A stretch of DNA of 64,000 nt from Eutypella sp. D-1 (lineage: Eukaryota; Ascomycota; Sordariomycetes; Xylariales; Diatrypaceae): the NCBI GenBank assembly GCA_023313575.1, contig JAJTTP010000005.1:2294001-2358000 (forward strand), given 5' to 3'. This document shows, piece by piece, positions 12,126 through 23,352 of the stretch. Each line of letters opens with the position of its first letter. The stretch's first letter is position 1. A program made the translations under genes and the position numbers. The notes beneath the pieces were generated by a model. It did not search any database. It saw only the letters and a program-made list of their open reading frames with translations, and was not told the DNA's origin.

Positions 12126-14485
12126 ATGTCAGGGTCTCCGCCGCCCCCTCCCAAGCCAACACACGAGGCAGGCGATAGAATCCAAGGGGGCCAGCAAGGA
12201 ACCAGCCATGAAATCTATCGCATGAGCACGTCTGTCCCGGGATCCGAATATCGAGTGCCCCTGGCGCAGCCCACGTTGGGCCCAGAGTCACCAGCTAGCG
12301 GACTACGACCGCTTCCTCCAGTAGAGACTCAGCCTTATGGATTCCGTCGTTCAGAGGACATCATGGGCCGGCCGCTCTCGTTTGGGCGACCAGCTGACCA
12401 GATTCACCCTCCCCAACCCCAGTATCAACTTCCCCCGATGGCCGGAGCCAGCCAGGTACCTCATTACGCTATGACAGGGACGTCGCAGCAGGTTTTGGAG
12501 AACCTACCTTACAACACTTCGCCAAAATCTCGGAAACCGAAAGGTCATGTTGCTTCCGCTTGTGTGCCCTGCAAGAGGGCACATCTGAGGTGAGTGGCCC
12601 ATGTCCCCTTATCCCATTCCCGATTTAGTGCATATGTGCATTTGCTAACATACATAGGTGTGATGGTATGTATAATTTGTTTATCTTCGTATTTGAGTGC
12701 ACCCATGTTGTGTTAGCTGCAAATTTGTCGCGGCCAACTCTGTCGAAACCCATTAGGGGGGGAACCCTCCCAACCTTCTCAAAATTTCCAGAGACCCCAA
12801 TGGGGTGCCTGCTCGAGATGTGTCGTCAGTTGCAATCGATACCTATTGTGCTCTACGCAGAAACATGAAGGAGGCGGAATACCACCACCAAACGCGGATT
12901 CCAAACATGCTTGTAGAAATCAATGGTTTCCAGGCACTCTAAGGCTCGCCCACGTATGGAAAGGGGCAGTGGTAATCGATACCGCAGCGTTCCTGATGGA
13001 GAAACCAACAAGACTTTGGCGGCTCGAGCTAAATTCCGAGAATCAGCTTCACGATCGAAGGTGAAGCCTCGGGACAGCATCACAAACTCACATACAGTTC
13101 CTTTACTGTCCTAACACACAACTAGGATGGATTGAGGTCACTGCGGAACCTGACACTACCTGTTACTGGACTGGCCTCGATCTGGGGTGGTCACTGGCCC
13201 ACGCTTTCCGGGGTGATGTTGGCTGGGGGTTTTCTTAGTATTGACTCGCGTGGTACTAGGACCCGCTGACACAAATATTCTTATAGCCCAGAGACCGTGT
13301 TCCCGCTGCCTCAGCAATGGGAAAGAGGATGCTTGTGTCGACGTCCAGCACAAAAAGCGCGGCCGACCCCGATTACGCGACGACAGCCACCGAGGATTCG
13401 AAGCGAGATTTCCCCACCCGGCGGAACAGCCGATACGCCGACCAGTTTCCCTGTACTCACCGGCCAATGTACCTCCTGCGTTCGAAGATCCCCTCCGGAG
13501 AAGTCAGTCATATAGGGTGTTGAAATCACATCCAAACGAGCCAATGCCTCCGAGGCACATCGAACGCGGATCAGCCGCGGACGCGAACGTCTTTCCGCCC
13601 CCTTTATCAATACCCCAACGCGTAGTAGAACCGGTTGCATTTCTGACCACTGAGTTGGAGTTCGCAAAGGTGTCCACATCGTTCGTTGAGGCTGTAGGCT
13701 CACAGCCAATTTTAGGTCGGAGGCTGATGGAGGTAGTGAATGTGGCAGAGCGTGACAGAGTCATTGCTCTGCAAAGGGCGCTGCAGGATGAGCAAGGGAG
13801 GAAGGAGCCGAACTATTTGCCTCCCATTTTTGGAAAGCAAGAGACAGAAAGGGTCATACAGAGCCTGCCCTTTAGTCCAGAATCGATTTCAAGGTTTCAG
13901 CTCGATCGGCAGGAGTACTTGACGTTTGCTACACCGGATGGACAACAACGGTCATTCGCCGTTCGTATCGGACTAGCCAAGGAAGATTCGATCTACTTCG
14001 TCGTCATGTGGTTGGCACCGCGGCCTCAGGCTTTTCCGCATCCGCCGTCACCTCACAGGGACTGGGCATATTCCGGCCAATCACAACCATATACGCAGTT
14101 GACGCCTGTCTCGGCCTCGTTCGGACCCATGGGCCCACGACCCGGCGAGTCACCACGTGCAACTGGCTACATGGCCCGGCCCCCAGGGACACCGGGGCCC
14201 ATCATGCCGGCCCCCAGCCCAGGCATAAGTCCAATTGGTCCGTCATATGCTGCCGCACCGGCACAAGGTCGTGGAGAACACCATACTGTAACGTCGTACC
14301 AGATACCAAGAAGCGAGCTCTCCAGTAGAGCATCCCAATCCGAGTATCAGTTGCCACCGATTCGGCATCAGCCCCAGGCAGGGTCTTCATCTGGTTCAGT
14401 CTGGCCTCGTGAGGAACGAGGGGGGCGGGTCGACATTGGTGGCTTGATTGAGAAGCCGGACACTTCGCGGCCGCCACCGCCATAG
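12126..14485 (+). CDS. Zn2Cys6 transcription factor with PAS-like domain
   Basis: Predicted DNA-binding regulator acting in the nucleus. Exons: 12126-12589, 12658-12665 and 13287-14485 (556 aa). The splice junctions restore a complete Gal4-type cluster at about residues 146-174 with spacing C-x2-C-x6-C-x5-C-x2-C-x8-C. It is followed at once by a basic stretch with an RGRPR core resembling an AT-hook. A PAS-like fold (about residues 276-402) and a Pro/Gly-rich tail follow. The second exon is only 8 nt. Intron 1 (68 bp) has a CTAAC branch point; intron 2 (621 bp) has GCTGAC before TTATAG. I chose the ATG at 12126 because the in-frame upstream segment from the ATG at 11949 reads like untranslated sequence; with that start the protein would be 615 aa. 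It resembles the fungal Zn2Cys6-plus-PAS regulators (the broad ERT1/RDS2 type), but I cannot name the orthologue or its targets. Confidence 0.85.
12658..12665 (+). other. 8-nt coding micro-exon in the zinc cluster
   Basis: The segment lies between a TACATAG acceptor and a GTATGT donor. Joined to its neighbours it completes Arg, supplies Cys and Asp, and starts Ala, so it provides the third zinc-binding Cys. Skipping it would remove that Cys and shift the frame, because 8 is not a multiple of 3. Confidence 0.85.
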
Positions 14486-17254
14486 TGTTTCCAGGAATTG
14501 ATAAGCCGCACGCACATGCACATTACCAACAGCCGGCTCAGTTCAGGGCATGGTACCCCCGCCCAGCTGCCACTATCTGAGCGATCGAACATTTGCTAGT
14601 ATCTGACCACGTCCCGGGCCCGCCGTACGCGCCCGGGTCTTGTATTTGTAGGGACCCCTTGACGTTTGTCCGTTTTTTTCTGCTGTGTTCAGAGATACCA
14701 TGTACTATATATATCGCGTGGCCTACCAGCTTTTTATCGCCTGTATTATTTTCTTACCCGCTCTCTCCAGCGGCTCTCAGTTGTTGAATCTCGTCGCATG
14801 GATAGCGGCGTTCAGGAGTTCTAATATTGTCTTATTCCACAGTGGTATGGCAGAGGGAGGCAAGGATAGGGCTGCTCGCGGACGGATGGCTGCGTCAAAC
14901 TCGCTGGGTGGCTCGGTCGAAAGTAATGACCAGGCGGGTTGGATCCTGCTCTGTGGGCGATGTACAACGCAAAACCTGGAACGGTGACGGTTTCGATCGC
15001 GGGAAGTTGGGAGGAAGAACATCAGGTCGCTCAAGGTACTCGAGGTGGCTCATGGAGGGTGGATACCCCCCTCCGTCTAGATGGCGGATCTAAACATCGA
15101 GGGCATATTTCGGCGACTTATAAGGGACACTAGGCGTGGGAAAATTGTTGGGCTATAAGCTCAGTCAAACATGTTGTTTGTGTCGTACCGAGCGGGGCTG
15201 TCGCGTCCCGGGTCTCGCAGATCCGTGGCTCCTCGGCATGATTCTTCTGTTGCGCCCCTTGCGCTCCCGCGACTCTCATTTCTCGACCACAGCGTGGAAA
15301 GTCCGGTCGCGCGGCTGCTTTCACTCCCTCGCGCACGGCATGGCTGGCACGTCGTGTGCAAACTCGCAAGACTCGGATTCAGTTGGAAGGACTCAGGAGG
15401 CGGCGGGGTGTATGATGGATGAGGAAGGCCGATGGCGCCATACTGATACTGCAAGGTGTCAATCACACCATCATCGTGGTGTTCGGATGACGAGGAACCG
15501 GCCGGCCGGGATGAAACAGAAGACGATGAGCGCGGGCGAGAGGGACGTCAAGCGTGACGAGGTCCCCCACATCAGGGGAAAGTAGCTGGTCGTTGACTAG
15601 CTACTTCGATAACGTCGAAGCAGTGTCTTTAGAGCGAAAAGGGGCGTGTACTGTCGAGCATTCAAGGCTCCCGTTCGTCTCTAAACAAACCTTGGTTAAT
15701 ATATAAAACATTCTGAATGCATCCAAAGCCCCCTCCGGACCCTCTGAACAATGTGGTTGTTGGTCCGCTAGTATTGGTGTCGTCACCGCGATCGACATCA
15801 TTATGTGGTCTCCCTGTGGGCGATGTGTACAGCGGTAGATGCATCGAACGACGCGCCCAAGTAGATTCATATGGCCGGTCTATTACGAGACCTTAAGTAG
15901 GGTATAACATGACGGTCATAGATGGGAGATGGGGATGATGAGAAGAAGAAGAAAACAGGAAGAACACGCTCTGATTCTTCTTCGTCGCGTCGGGTTGGGG
16001 GGAAATCGGCATGTATTGGCTTGGTACGATGGCCAAAGCTTTCTCTTTCTAGTTAATCAAATAGTTCATTATTTAATAGATAGGTCCGCGACTTACTTAT
16101 CTTGCCCGTTCTGGCTATATATTGGGAGGTTGTCACTATATCGGATAAGGGGCTGGACTATAATATGATCTTGGCTCTTGCCGAATACGTCCACTGTAAA
16201 ATTGATGTGTACGAATACAGGGCCCAGATATTCGGCCATTTCCTTCCTGACCATGGGCTTACACGCCGTTTATGGTTATAACAGGGCTCGTCTTATTATA
16301 AACCTTCAGCTCGAGATCCGACCAATCGAGAAGGAAAACCACACACACCCACACACACACGTATAAGGGGTGGCCCGGAAATTTCCAGAACAGAGCAATC
16401 CCGGAGATTTTGTTGAGAGAACCGGGATCGGCATCTTTCTTCACAACCACCACCTACAAGTACTTTTGCCATGTACACCGAAGCAATTCGGCACCTAGCC
16501 TATATCATATAGAGTAGGGTATAATTATGTGTGCGATAGATGTGATTGGATATAGTGCTTTGATTAATAGAAAACGGGAGAATTGGTGGTATTCATCAAA
16601 GTATTGTGTCTAATCTAAATAACGACCACCAGCCCGGACGATCAGCCCTAATCCGTTCCGGCCGGGACCGATCGACTAATTAATTGAATTGACTGGACCC
16701 GCCCTGGCCTAGAGACACGGTTGCCCTACCACTTACCCCTGACCCCTTTAAAGCTTCTAGAATGTTAGCCGAGCGCGTCAACTGTACCACGGCCTCACGA
16801 TCATTCCTGGACGTAGTAAAATATTTACACCCAGGGGTCGGGGGATTCTACATACTGGGGTATGGACCAACACAGTCAGCATACCTAAGTATATAGTAGG
16901 ATACCTAGACAGCTACGAACAAAACAGCGTCTTCTAAGGCATCCGCCTTGCCCATAATTAAATAGGGGGTGCATAGCACGGCTTTAAGAAGATATCTCGG
17001 GGGTGAGTAATCGTTCAGCCCAGCAAAGCTTTCACATTCTTTTTCGCAGTTCTATTTCCAAAGAAACGGGGACATTCGACGTGGCGAGATTAAGGCGCTA
17101 CTACATGGGATTTCTGGTCTGGTTTCCTGAAACATCAAAATGAAAAACACTTTGTGAACTCCTCCCCCACAACCCATAAACAAGTAAGGCGACTACTGAA
17201 TCCAAAGGCACACGTTTGAGGTAACGAGACAATTTGTCATCCTCTCTGAGCATT
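14486..17254. other. Spacer between transcription factor and Lon genes
   Basis: This is the shared downstream region of two convergent genes. The 15140-15590 part is GC-richer and holds a 149-codon open frame on the + strand, but its translation has no recognisable domain and an overlapping open frame exists on the other strand. A (CA)-rich microsatellite lies near 16340-16360. I see no supported gene. Confidence 0.5.
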
Positions 17255-20200
17255 CTACAGGCGCGACTGGATAGGTGGCAAATTCTCGGTCTCGTTAGGC
17301 CACTGGACATCGGGCCACACGTGGCGAATGGCCTCCCAAATATGGCTATCGAGCAAAAAGAAGTTCAAGTCAGTAAAATGGAAAATTAAAAGGGGCTATC
17401 CTAGATTCAAAGAAAGAGGGGACTGGGGGGGCTCGTTTTATATGAGACTTACTTGACGAAGATGATGTTCAGGCCGTCCCTAACCTCGGAGGGCACCTCC
17501 CTGGCATCCTTCCGGTTTTGGGCGGGCAGGAGCACGGTCTTGACGCCGGCGCGGTAGGCGCCAATGAGTTTTTCCTTAATACCTCCGACCCGCTTCACGT
17601 GTCCGGATAGCTGGAACTCTCCCTGTACACGCAAAGAAACACATTAGTCACTATTTTTGTCTTTACGCGTTACTAATTAAAAATAAAAAAAATAGATTTA
17701 CTCACCGTCATAGCCATGGAGGGGGGTACCGGGCGGTTGGAGAGGAGCGAGATGAGGGCGATGGCCTGAGCCATGCCGCTCGAGGGCCCGTCCTTGGGCA
17801 CGGCGCCCGAGGGGCAGTGGACGTGCAGGCTACGGTTGCGCATGATGTTCTCGGTCGGGTCTTGGGTGAGGCCGAGCTCGTAGGCGTGGTTGCGGACCCA
17901 GCTGCGGGCGACCTTGACGCTCTCCTTGAGGACCTCGCCGAGGTTTCCCGTGAGCTCGACGCTCCCGTCCCCGGGCATGTCGAGTACCTCGATGAACAGA
18001 ATGCCGCCGTTGCCGCCCGAGCTGTACGCCACCAGGCCCGTGACGATGCCCGGCTGCGCCGACTTCTCTGCGATCTCGTCCTCGAACCGCTCGATGCCCA
18101 AGATGTTCTCCAAGTCCTCGACCGTGACCTCCGCGCGATACGATTCGGGCTGGCCCCGGTCGTTCGCCTCGACGAACTCGACCGCCTTGGCGCGGCACAC
18201 CGACCCGATTTCCCGCTCTAGGTTGCGCACGCCCGACTCGCGCGTGTACGACTCGATGATCTTGGACACCACCTCCTCGCTGAACTTAACTTGATCTTCC
18301 GCCAGGCCATTCACGCGTATCTGCTTGGGTATCAGGTGACGCAGGGCGATGTGGCGCTTCTCGAGCGTGGTGTAGCCGGAGAACTCCAGCGTCTCCATAC
18401 GGTCGAGGAGCGGCCCAGGAATGGTGTCGAGACTATTAGCAGTGGCGATGAAAAGGACCTTGCTAAGATCGATCGGCGTGTTCACATAGTGGTCGTGGAA
18501 TGCGTGGTTTTGCTCGGGATCAAGTACCTCCAGCATTGCGGCAGACGGGTCGCCGTTGTGATTGGCGTGACCAAGCTTGTCGACCTCGTCCAACAGGAAG
18601 ACGGGGTTTGCTACCCCGACCTTTCTCAATCCCTGCACGATTAAACCAGGCATGGCGGCAACGTAGGTCCTCCGGTGGCCGCGGATCTCTGCTTCGTCGC
18701 GGACGCCACCAAGGGAAATCCTATGGAATTTACGGCCGAGCGCGGTGGCTATCGACCGGGCAATGCTGGTTTTTCCTACACCAGGAGGGCCGACCAGAAG
18801 TAAAATTGGGGCTCTCTCCCCGCGTACCTTGCTTTTCAGCATTTGAACCTTGATACCGCTTGCCTTGATCTTCTCTTCCAGCTCGGGGTCGAGCGGTGTG
18901 TCGTCTTCAGCCTCCTTGGTAGATTCTAAGTCGACGGTCTCTTGTTCGGCCTGTTTGATTTCCTTCTCAACCTTGTCATTTGCGGATTGCATCAACCGCA
19001 CAATTGTCAGGTACGAAAGCAGACGCTTCTTGACCTTTTCAATCCCATAATGATCCTCGTCAAGTTGCTGCTTTGCCCTCTCCAAGCTTCCAGCGCTGAT
19101 CGGGTCGTCGGTAACTGTAGACCAGGGGATCTCGGCCAGTGTCTCGAGATACGTCCTCACCACCTGGTATTCGGCTTGGGCGGGCATCATCTGTTTCAAT
19201 CGCTTGAGCTCGCGTTCAGCAACCTTAGCGGCGTCTGGGGGCATTTTCGCCGCCTCGATCCTCTTCTCAAGCTCCTGCAGATCATCGCCATCCTGCGAAT
19301 CGCCCTGGTTGCCGCCACCCCCGAACATATTATTCATGTTGAAGCCATGCCCGGACGTCCCTAGGCCAGGCACCTGTCCCCTCGAGACTATCCTCCTCTT
19401 CATCTTCTCCATATCCTCGGGATCGATATGAATGGGTATCGTTGTGCTCGTGACCGTGGTCACCTTGATGTTGCTCTTAATCTCTTCTACCTGATGCTCC
19501 AACAGCTCGTTGACCTTTTGGATCCGGGCGGTGATGTCGACAGCGCCTAGAACCTGCAGCTTCTCTTCGTAGGTACCGTTGACTATGTTCATCATGAAGT
19601 CGGCGAGGGAGCCACCCTCATGGGGAAGCTTCTTGGCGATGAACTGCTCGATGCGGCGGGACAGAAGTGGATTCAAACCGGCAGAGCCATTTGATAAGAG
19701 GAAGGCGGACACCCGTAGATAAGAGACGAGCTCCCGCGAAAGATGCTTCAGCTGGGTATACCCTTCTCGATAGTCGGTGCTCTGTAGCTCCTCGGCACCG
19801 ACGGCATCGCTGTGGTGGTTCACCTTGGCCTCGAAGAAGGGCGACTCTTGGGTTACCTTGCCGAGAGTGACGCGGGAGATGCCCTGGACGAGGATACTGA
19901 ATTCGGCACCATTTTGGCCCTGGATGGCGGTAATTTTGGCAACGGTTCCATAGCCGTACAGACGGTCCTTCGTTATATTCTTGGGGTCGGCTTCGAGCAA
20001 CTTCTTGTACTTATTGGGATCGTTCTCGATTAAACGCTGGCCACGGCGACTAAGGAGGGGGGAGGTTAAGGGTACGCAGACGATGGGGATCTCATCGACA
20101 CGTTTAGCACTCGCAGAGGCGCGAGAGTAGATGCTGGATAGAAGGGCGGGTATATCAGATCGAGCGGAGGGTACGGGAATTCGTTGGACGGAGCCGGGGA

Positions 20201-20264
20201 AAAGGACGCTACTATTAGCGAGAGGTATGATGGGCACGATAGATGATTGACCTGTTATCGTCAT
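17255..20264 (-). CDS. pln: Peroxisomal Lon protease (Lon protease homolog 2)
   Basis: ATP-dependent protease for matrix protein quality control in peroxisomes. Exons (coding order): 20264-17706, 17622-17453, 17345-17255, giving 939 aa, the usual size. An N-terminal LON substrate-binding domain (about residues 10-250) and a coiled linker are followed by an AAA+ module with Walker A GPPGVGKT at 492-499 and Walker B FLLDEVD at 556-562. The protease domain has PKDGPSSG with catalytic Ser828, and the GGIKEK motif with catalytic Lys869. The last three residues are Ser-Arg-Leu, a type 1 peroxisomal targeting signal, which separates it from mitochondrial Pim1; no N-terminal presequence is seen. The start sits in a good CCAACATGAC context. 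Both introns fall near the 3' end, between the catalytic Ser and the targeting signal. It diverges from the RIO2 gene. Confidence 0.95.
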
Positions 20265-21415
20265 GTTGGGCGGGCGGTCTTGTGAGTGTGGATATATAGA
20301 TATATATATATATATTATAATAATGATGATGGGCGGTGTATTAAGAAGGGAAAAAAATAGAGGAGAAAAATAACCAAATTCAAAGATGGGATGGGGGCGC
20401 TTGCTGAAGTTTGAACAATGGCAATGGTGGTTGATGATGGGTGATGATGATGATGATGGTGATAGTGTTGGTGTTGGTGATGATAAGGAGAGAAAGCTCG
20501 GAAAGTTGTTGTTGATGGACTACCCAGGTAAGCAATGAATGGGGCTACGGGGGGGGGGGGGGGGGGAGGGGGGTGTTTGCGCGGACTGGTGGTTCCGGTG
20601 GTTCCAAGGTTCTGGTGGTGGTGGGAAGAACCTCAAGGAAGCAAACAAAATGTCGGGGTTGGTGTTTCCCTTCTTCCAATTTGTCTAATTTGTTTTGTCT
20701 ACAACCTTAGACCTCCAGTTGCTATTCGGCATTCGGGAACCGTAGCTTTGTGCCCAGCTTGCCCAGATAACCCAAATAACCCCAATGCGACTTACGTACC
20801 TAGGTAGGTCTAGGTACGTTATGTAGCAGCAGCCGTAGGTACCCCAAAAGCTCCGGAGGATGTCATTCGTTTATTGGCTGATGGCCTGGGATGATATGGC
20901 GCTATTGAGCCCAGTTACGTCGCGCGGGCCGAGGTTTATGTAAATCGGGGGACATCCATGGACAATGCGACAATGTTCCAGAATGTGGGGTAGTACCTAG
21001 GTACTGAAGTAATGCACGGTACATATGGTCCGGGACGTACAATCTGTACGGGTTATGCCGAAAGTTCAGCTCCAGCTATCTCACCTCCACTTTTGTAGAC
21101 ATGTGAAATACCCACCTTTGTGGTAGGTACTTATGTACCTGACAGCCTGAGTAAGGGCTCCATCGAAAAGCTTATCGTTATCGATACGTAACTTAGGTAG
21201 TGTACGCAGCAACATTTTTGGGCGACATAGCAACCTTGATAGCCAAAATCATGGTGGGGTGTGTCGTAATTGTAGATGCCCGCTTAGAATCAAGCATAAG
21301 AACTCAAACTACATCATACACTTTACTTAAGATTCTTTTTTTAAACCGTAAACCGCACGGAAGAGTTGACAAAGCCAAAAACAGTAAGAGGAAGAAGTAG
21401 CCGGTTACGCCTATC
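20265..21415. promoter_or_regulatory. Divergent promoter region of Lon and RIO2
   Basis: The 1.15 kb between two outward-facing start codons holds no gene. Next to Lon are a TA repeat (20291-20324) and GAT/GGT trinucleotide repeats (20431-20485), then a G18 tract. Closer to RIO2 are two TACCTAGGTA-type palindromes (20796-20820 and about 20994-21005) and the element ATCGAAAAGCTTATCG at 21162-21177. I cannot assign a binding factor to any of them. Confidence 0.6.
20549..20573 (+). repeat. G18-A-G6 homopurine tract
   Basis: Eighteen consecutive G, one A, then six G, in the shared Lon/RIO2 upstream region. Such a tract may form G-quadruplex structure on the + strand. Its exact length is a likely source of sequencing error. 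Confidence 0.85.
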
Positions 21416-22922
21416 ATGAAGCTCGACTCCAAGGCCATGCGGCATCTCACTGCCGAGGACTGGCGAGTCCTGACAGCAGTACGTCATGGAATTCCCCGTC
21501 CCCCAAACATCGTCTAACCCATGGGCCCTTCGCCTCTAACCTCCCACTCACCATGTATCACAGGTAGAGACCGGCAGCAAGAACCACGAGATCGTGCCGG
21601 CGTCGCTGATCGAGAAGATCGCAAAGCTGCGGGGCGGGACGGGGGCGACGCGGCGGTCGATCTCGGCGCTGGCCAAGGTGGGGCTGATCGCGCGGCCGCG
21701 GGACGGCGGGCGCACGGGCGGCGGAAAGGCCGGGTACGAGGGGTACCGCCTGACGTACGGGGGATTGGACTACCTGGCGCTGCGGACGCACTCGCAGCGG
21801 GGCGACGTGTACAGCGTGGGCACGCGCATCGGCGTCGGCAAGGAGAGCGACATCACGGCCGTGGCCGACGCCACGGGCCGCCAGCGCGTCCTCAAGATCC
21901 ACCGCCTCGGCCGCGTCTCCTTCCGCAACGTCCGCGCCACCCGTGACTACCTCCGCTCGGGAGGTCGCCGCGCCCGCAGCCAGGCCGCCGGCTCCTGGAT
22001 GTACCTGTCGCGCCTCGCCGCCGAGCGCGAGTTCGCCTACATGCGCGCCCTGCGCGCCGAAGGGTTCCTGGTTCCCGAACCCCTCGCCCAGAGCCGCCAC
22101 ACCGTGCTCATGGAGCTCGTCGACGCCTACCCGCTGCGCCAGATCGCCGCCGTCGGCGACCCCGCCGCCCTCTACGCTGACCTCATGGCCATCATACTGC
22201 GCCTCGCCCGCCACGGACTCATACACGGCGACTTCAACGAGTTCAACATTCTGCTGAAGGAGGAGAGGAGACCAAGGGAGAAAAAGCAGCCGCAACCCGC
22301 CGCTGACGGTAATGAGGGATCAAAAGAGCAAGAAAAAGAGGAGGACAAGGAAGAGGAAGAGCTGGTAGCGACGCCTATTGTAATCGACTTCCCGCAGATG
22401 GTGTCGATGGAACACCCGGACGCCGAGGCGTACTTCGACCGGGACGTGGCGTGCGTCAAGCGCTTCTTCGAGCGGCGCTTCCACTTCGTAAGCACGGAGC
22501 CGGGACCCACCTACCGCGACGCTCGGCGGGTCCTCGGGCAGGGCGGGGCCCGCCGCCTCGACGCCGTCGCCGACGCCTCCGGCTTCACCAAGAAGATGCT
22601 CAAGGACCTCGAGGCTGCCATTCGCGACCAGCGGGATGCGAGGGGCGACGACGGCGACGATGGCCACGACCTTGACTATGACGACGACGATGAGGAGGGA
22701 CTGGATAGCGAAGACGATGATGATGAGGAGGATAATGACCGATTCTCGAACGAGTCAGACCACGACTCGGAAGACCGAGACGTAGACGCGAATGATACCT
22801 GTAGTGGGCAGGACCCTGGGCGTGGGAAAGAGGGTCCAGGAGGACGCACAGCTGAGCAGGAACAGGAGTCCGCTGCTGCAACGATAGGCATATCTAAGCT
22901 CTCGGTCAGCGACGCCACATGA
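21416..22922 (+). CDS. RIO2: Atypical protein kinase/ATPase RIO2 (40S maturation)
   Basis: RIO2 acts in late cytoplasmic maturation of the 40S ribosomal subunit. Exons 21416-21478 and 21564-22922 give 473 aa. The first 21 codons, starting MKLDSKAMRHLTAEDWRVL, are the conserved start of the family's winged-helix domain. The RIO kinase domain has the P-loop GVGKESDI (residues 111-118), the ATP-binding Lys132 in VLKIHRLG, the catalytic loop HGDFNEFN (Asp244, Asn249) and the metal-binding IDFPQ (Asp296). Between the last two motifs is a charged insertion of about 35 residues rich in Glu/Lys. The C-terminus is strongly acidic (long Asp/Glu runs), typical of fungal Rio2. The intron (85 bp) has CTAAC branch points. 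The gene is very GC-rich, which explains the long antisense open frame inside it. Confidence 0.96.
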
Positions 22923-23352
22923 ATAACGAGGAAAACTTCTGTTGTGTACTTTTCTTTTGAAAGGACGTTATGCTTAGGGAGAAGAGAACCACTTCATACG
23001 TGATACCCATGTTCTTGCTCTACTTTTTTTTCGTCTTGATCATTACATGAAAAGATCCAGTTGGTATTATAGCTTTTTCTTTTCTTATTCCTCAGCAATA
23101 TCGTTGTTATTGCCAATCAAATCGGGTCATATATCTTCGCTCGTAACTAGTAGATCAACCCCAGGCATTGCGCTTAGCCGTAACATATTGCAACGTATCG
23201 CTTTCCCTAGGAGTTAGAAATTTTTAGATATGCGGTTCAAACTTCGCTTCAATTGACCTGACCTAAGACCCGGGTGAAATGCACATATACACAAAACGTA
23301 TATACACAACCAACCACCTCACAAGCCCTCTCTAGCCTCCACCACATCACCA
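22923..23352. other. Convergent 3' spacer, RIO2 and URB1
   Basis: A 430-bp AT-richer spacer between two stop codons, expected to hold both 3' untranslated regions and polyadenylation sites. No gene or repeat stands out. Confidence 0.7.

Noticed and set aside
15136..15585. 149-codon + strand frame in the spacer after the transcription factor
   Set aside because: No domain, open frames on both strands, no splice or start context that favours it.
21558..22295. 245-codon open frame antisense to RIO2
   Set aside because: It is the shadow of a very GC-rich coding sequence; RIO2 motifs on the + strand are unambiguous and the antisense translation has no domain.
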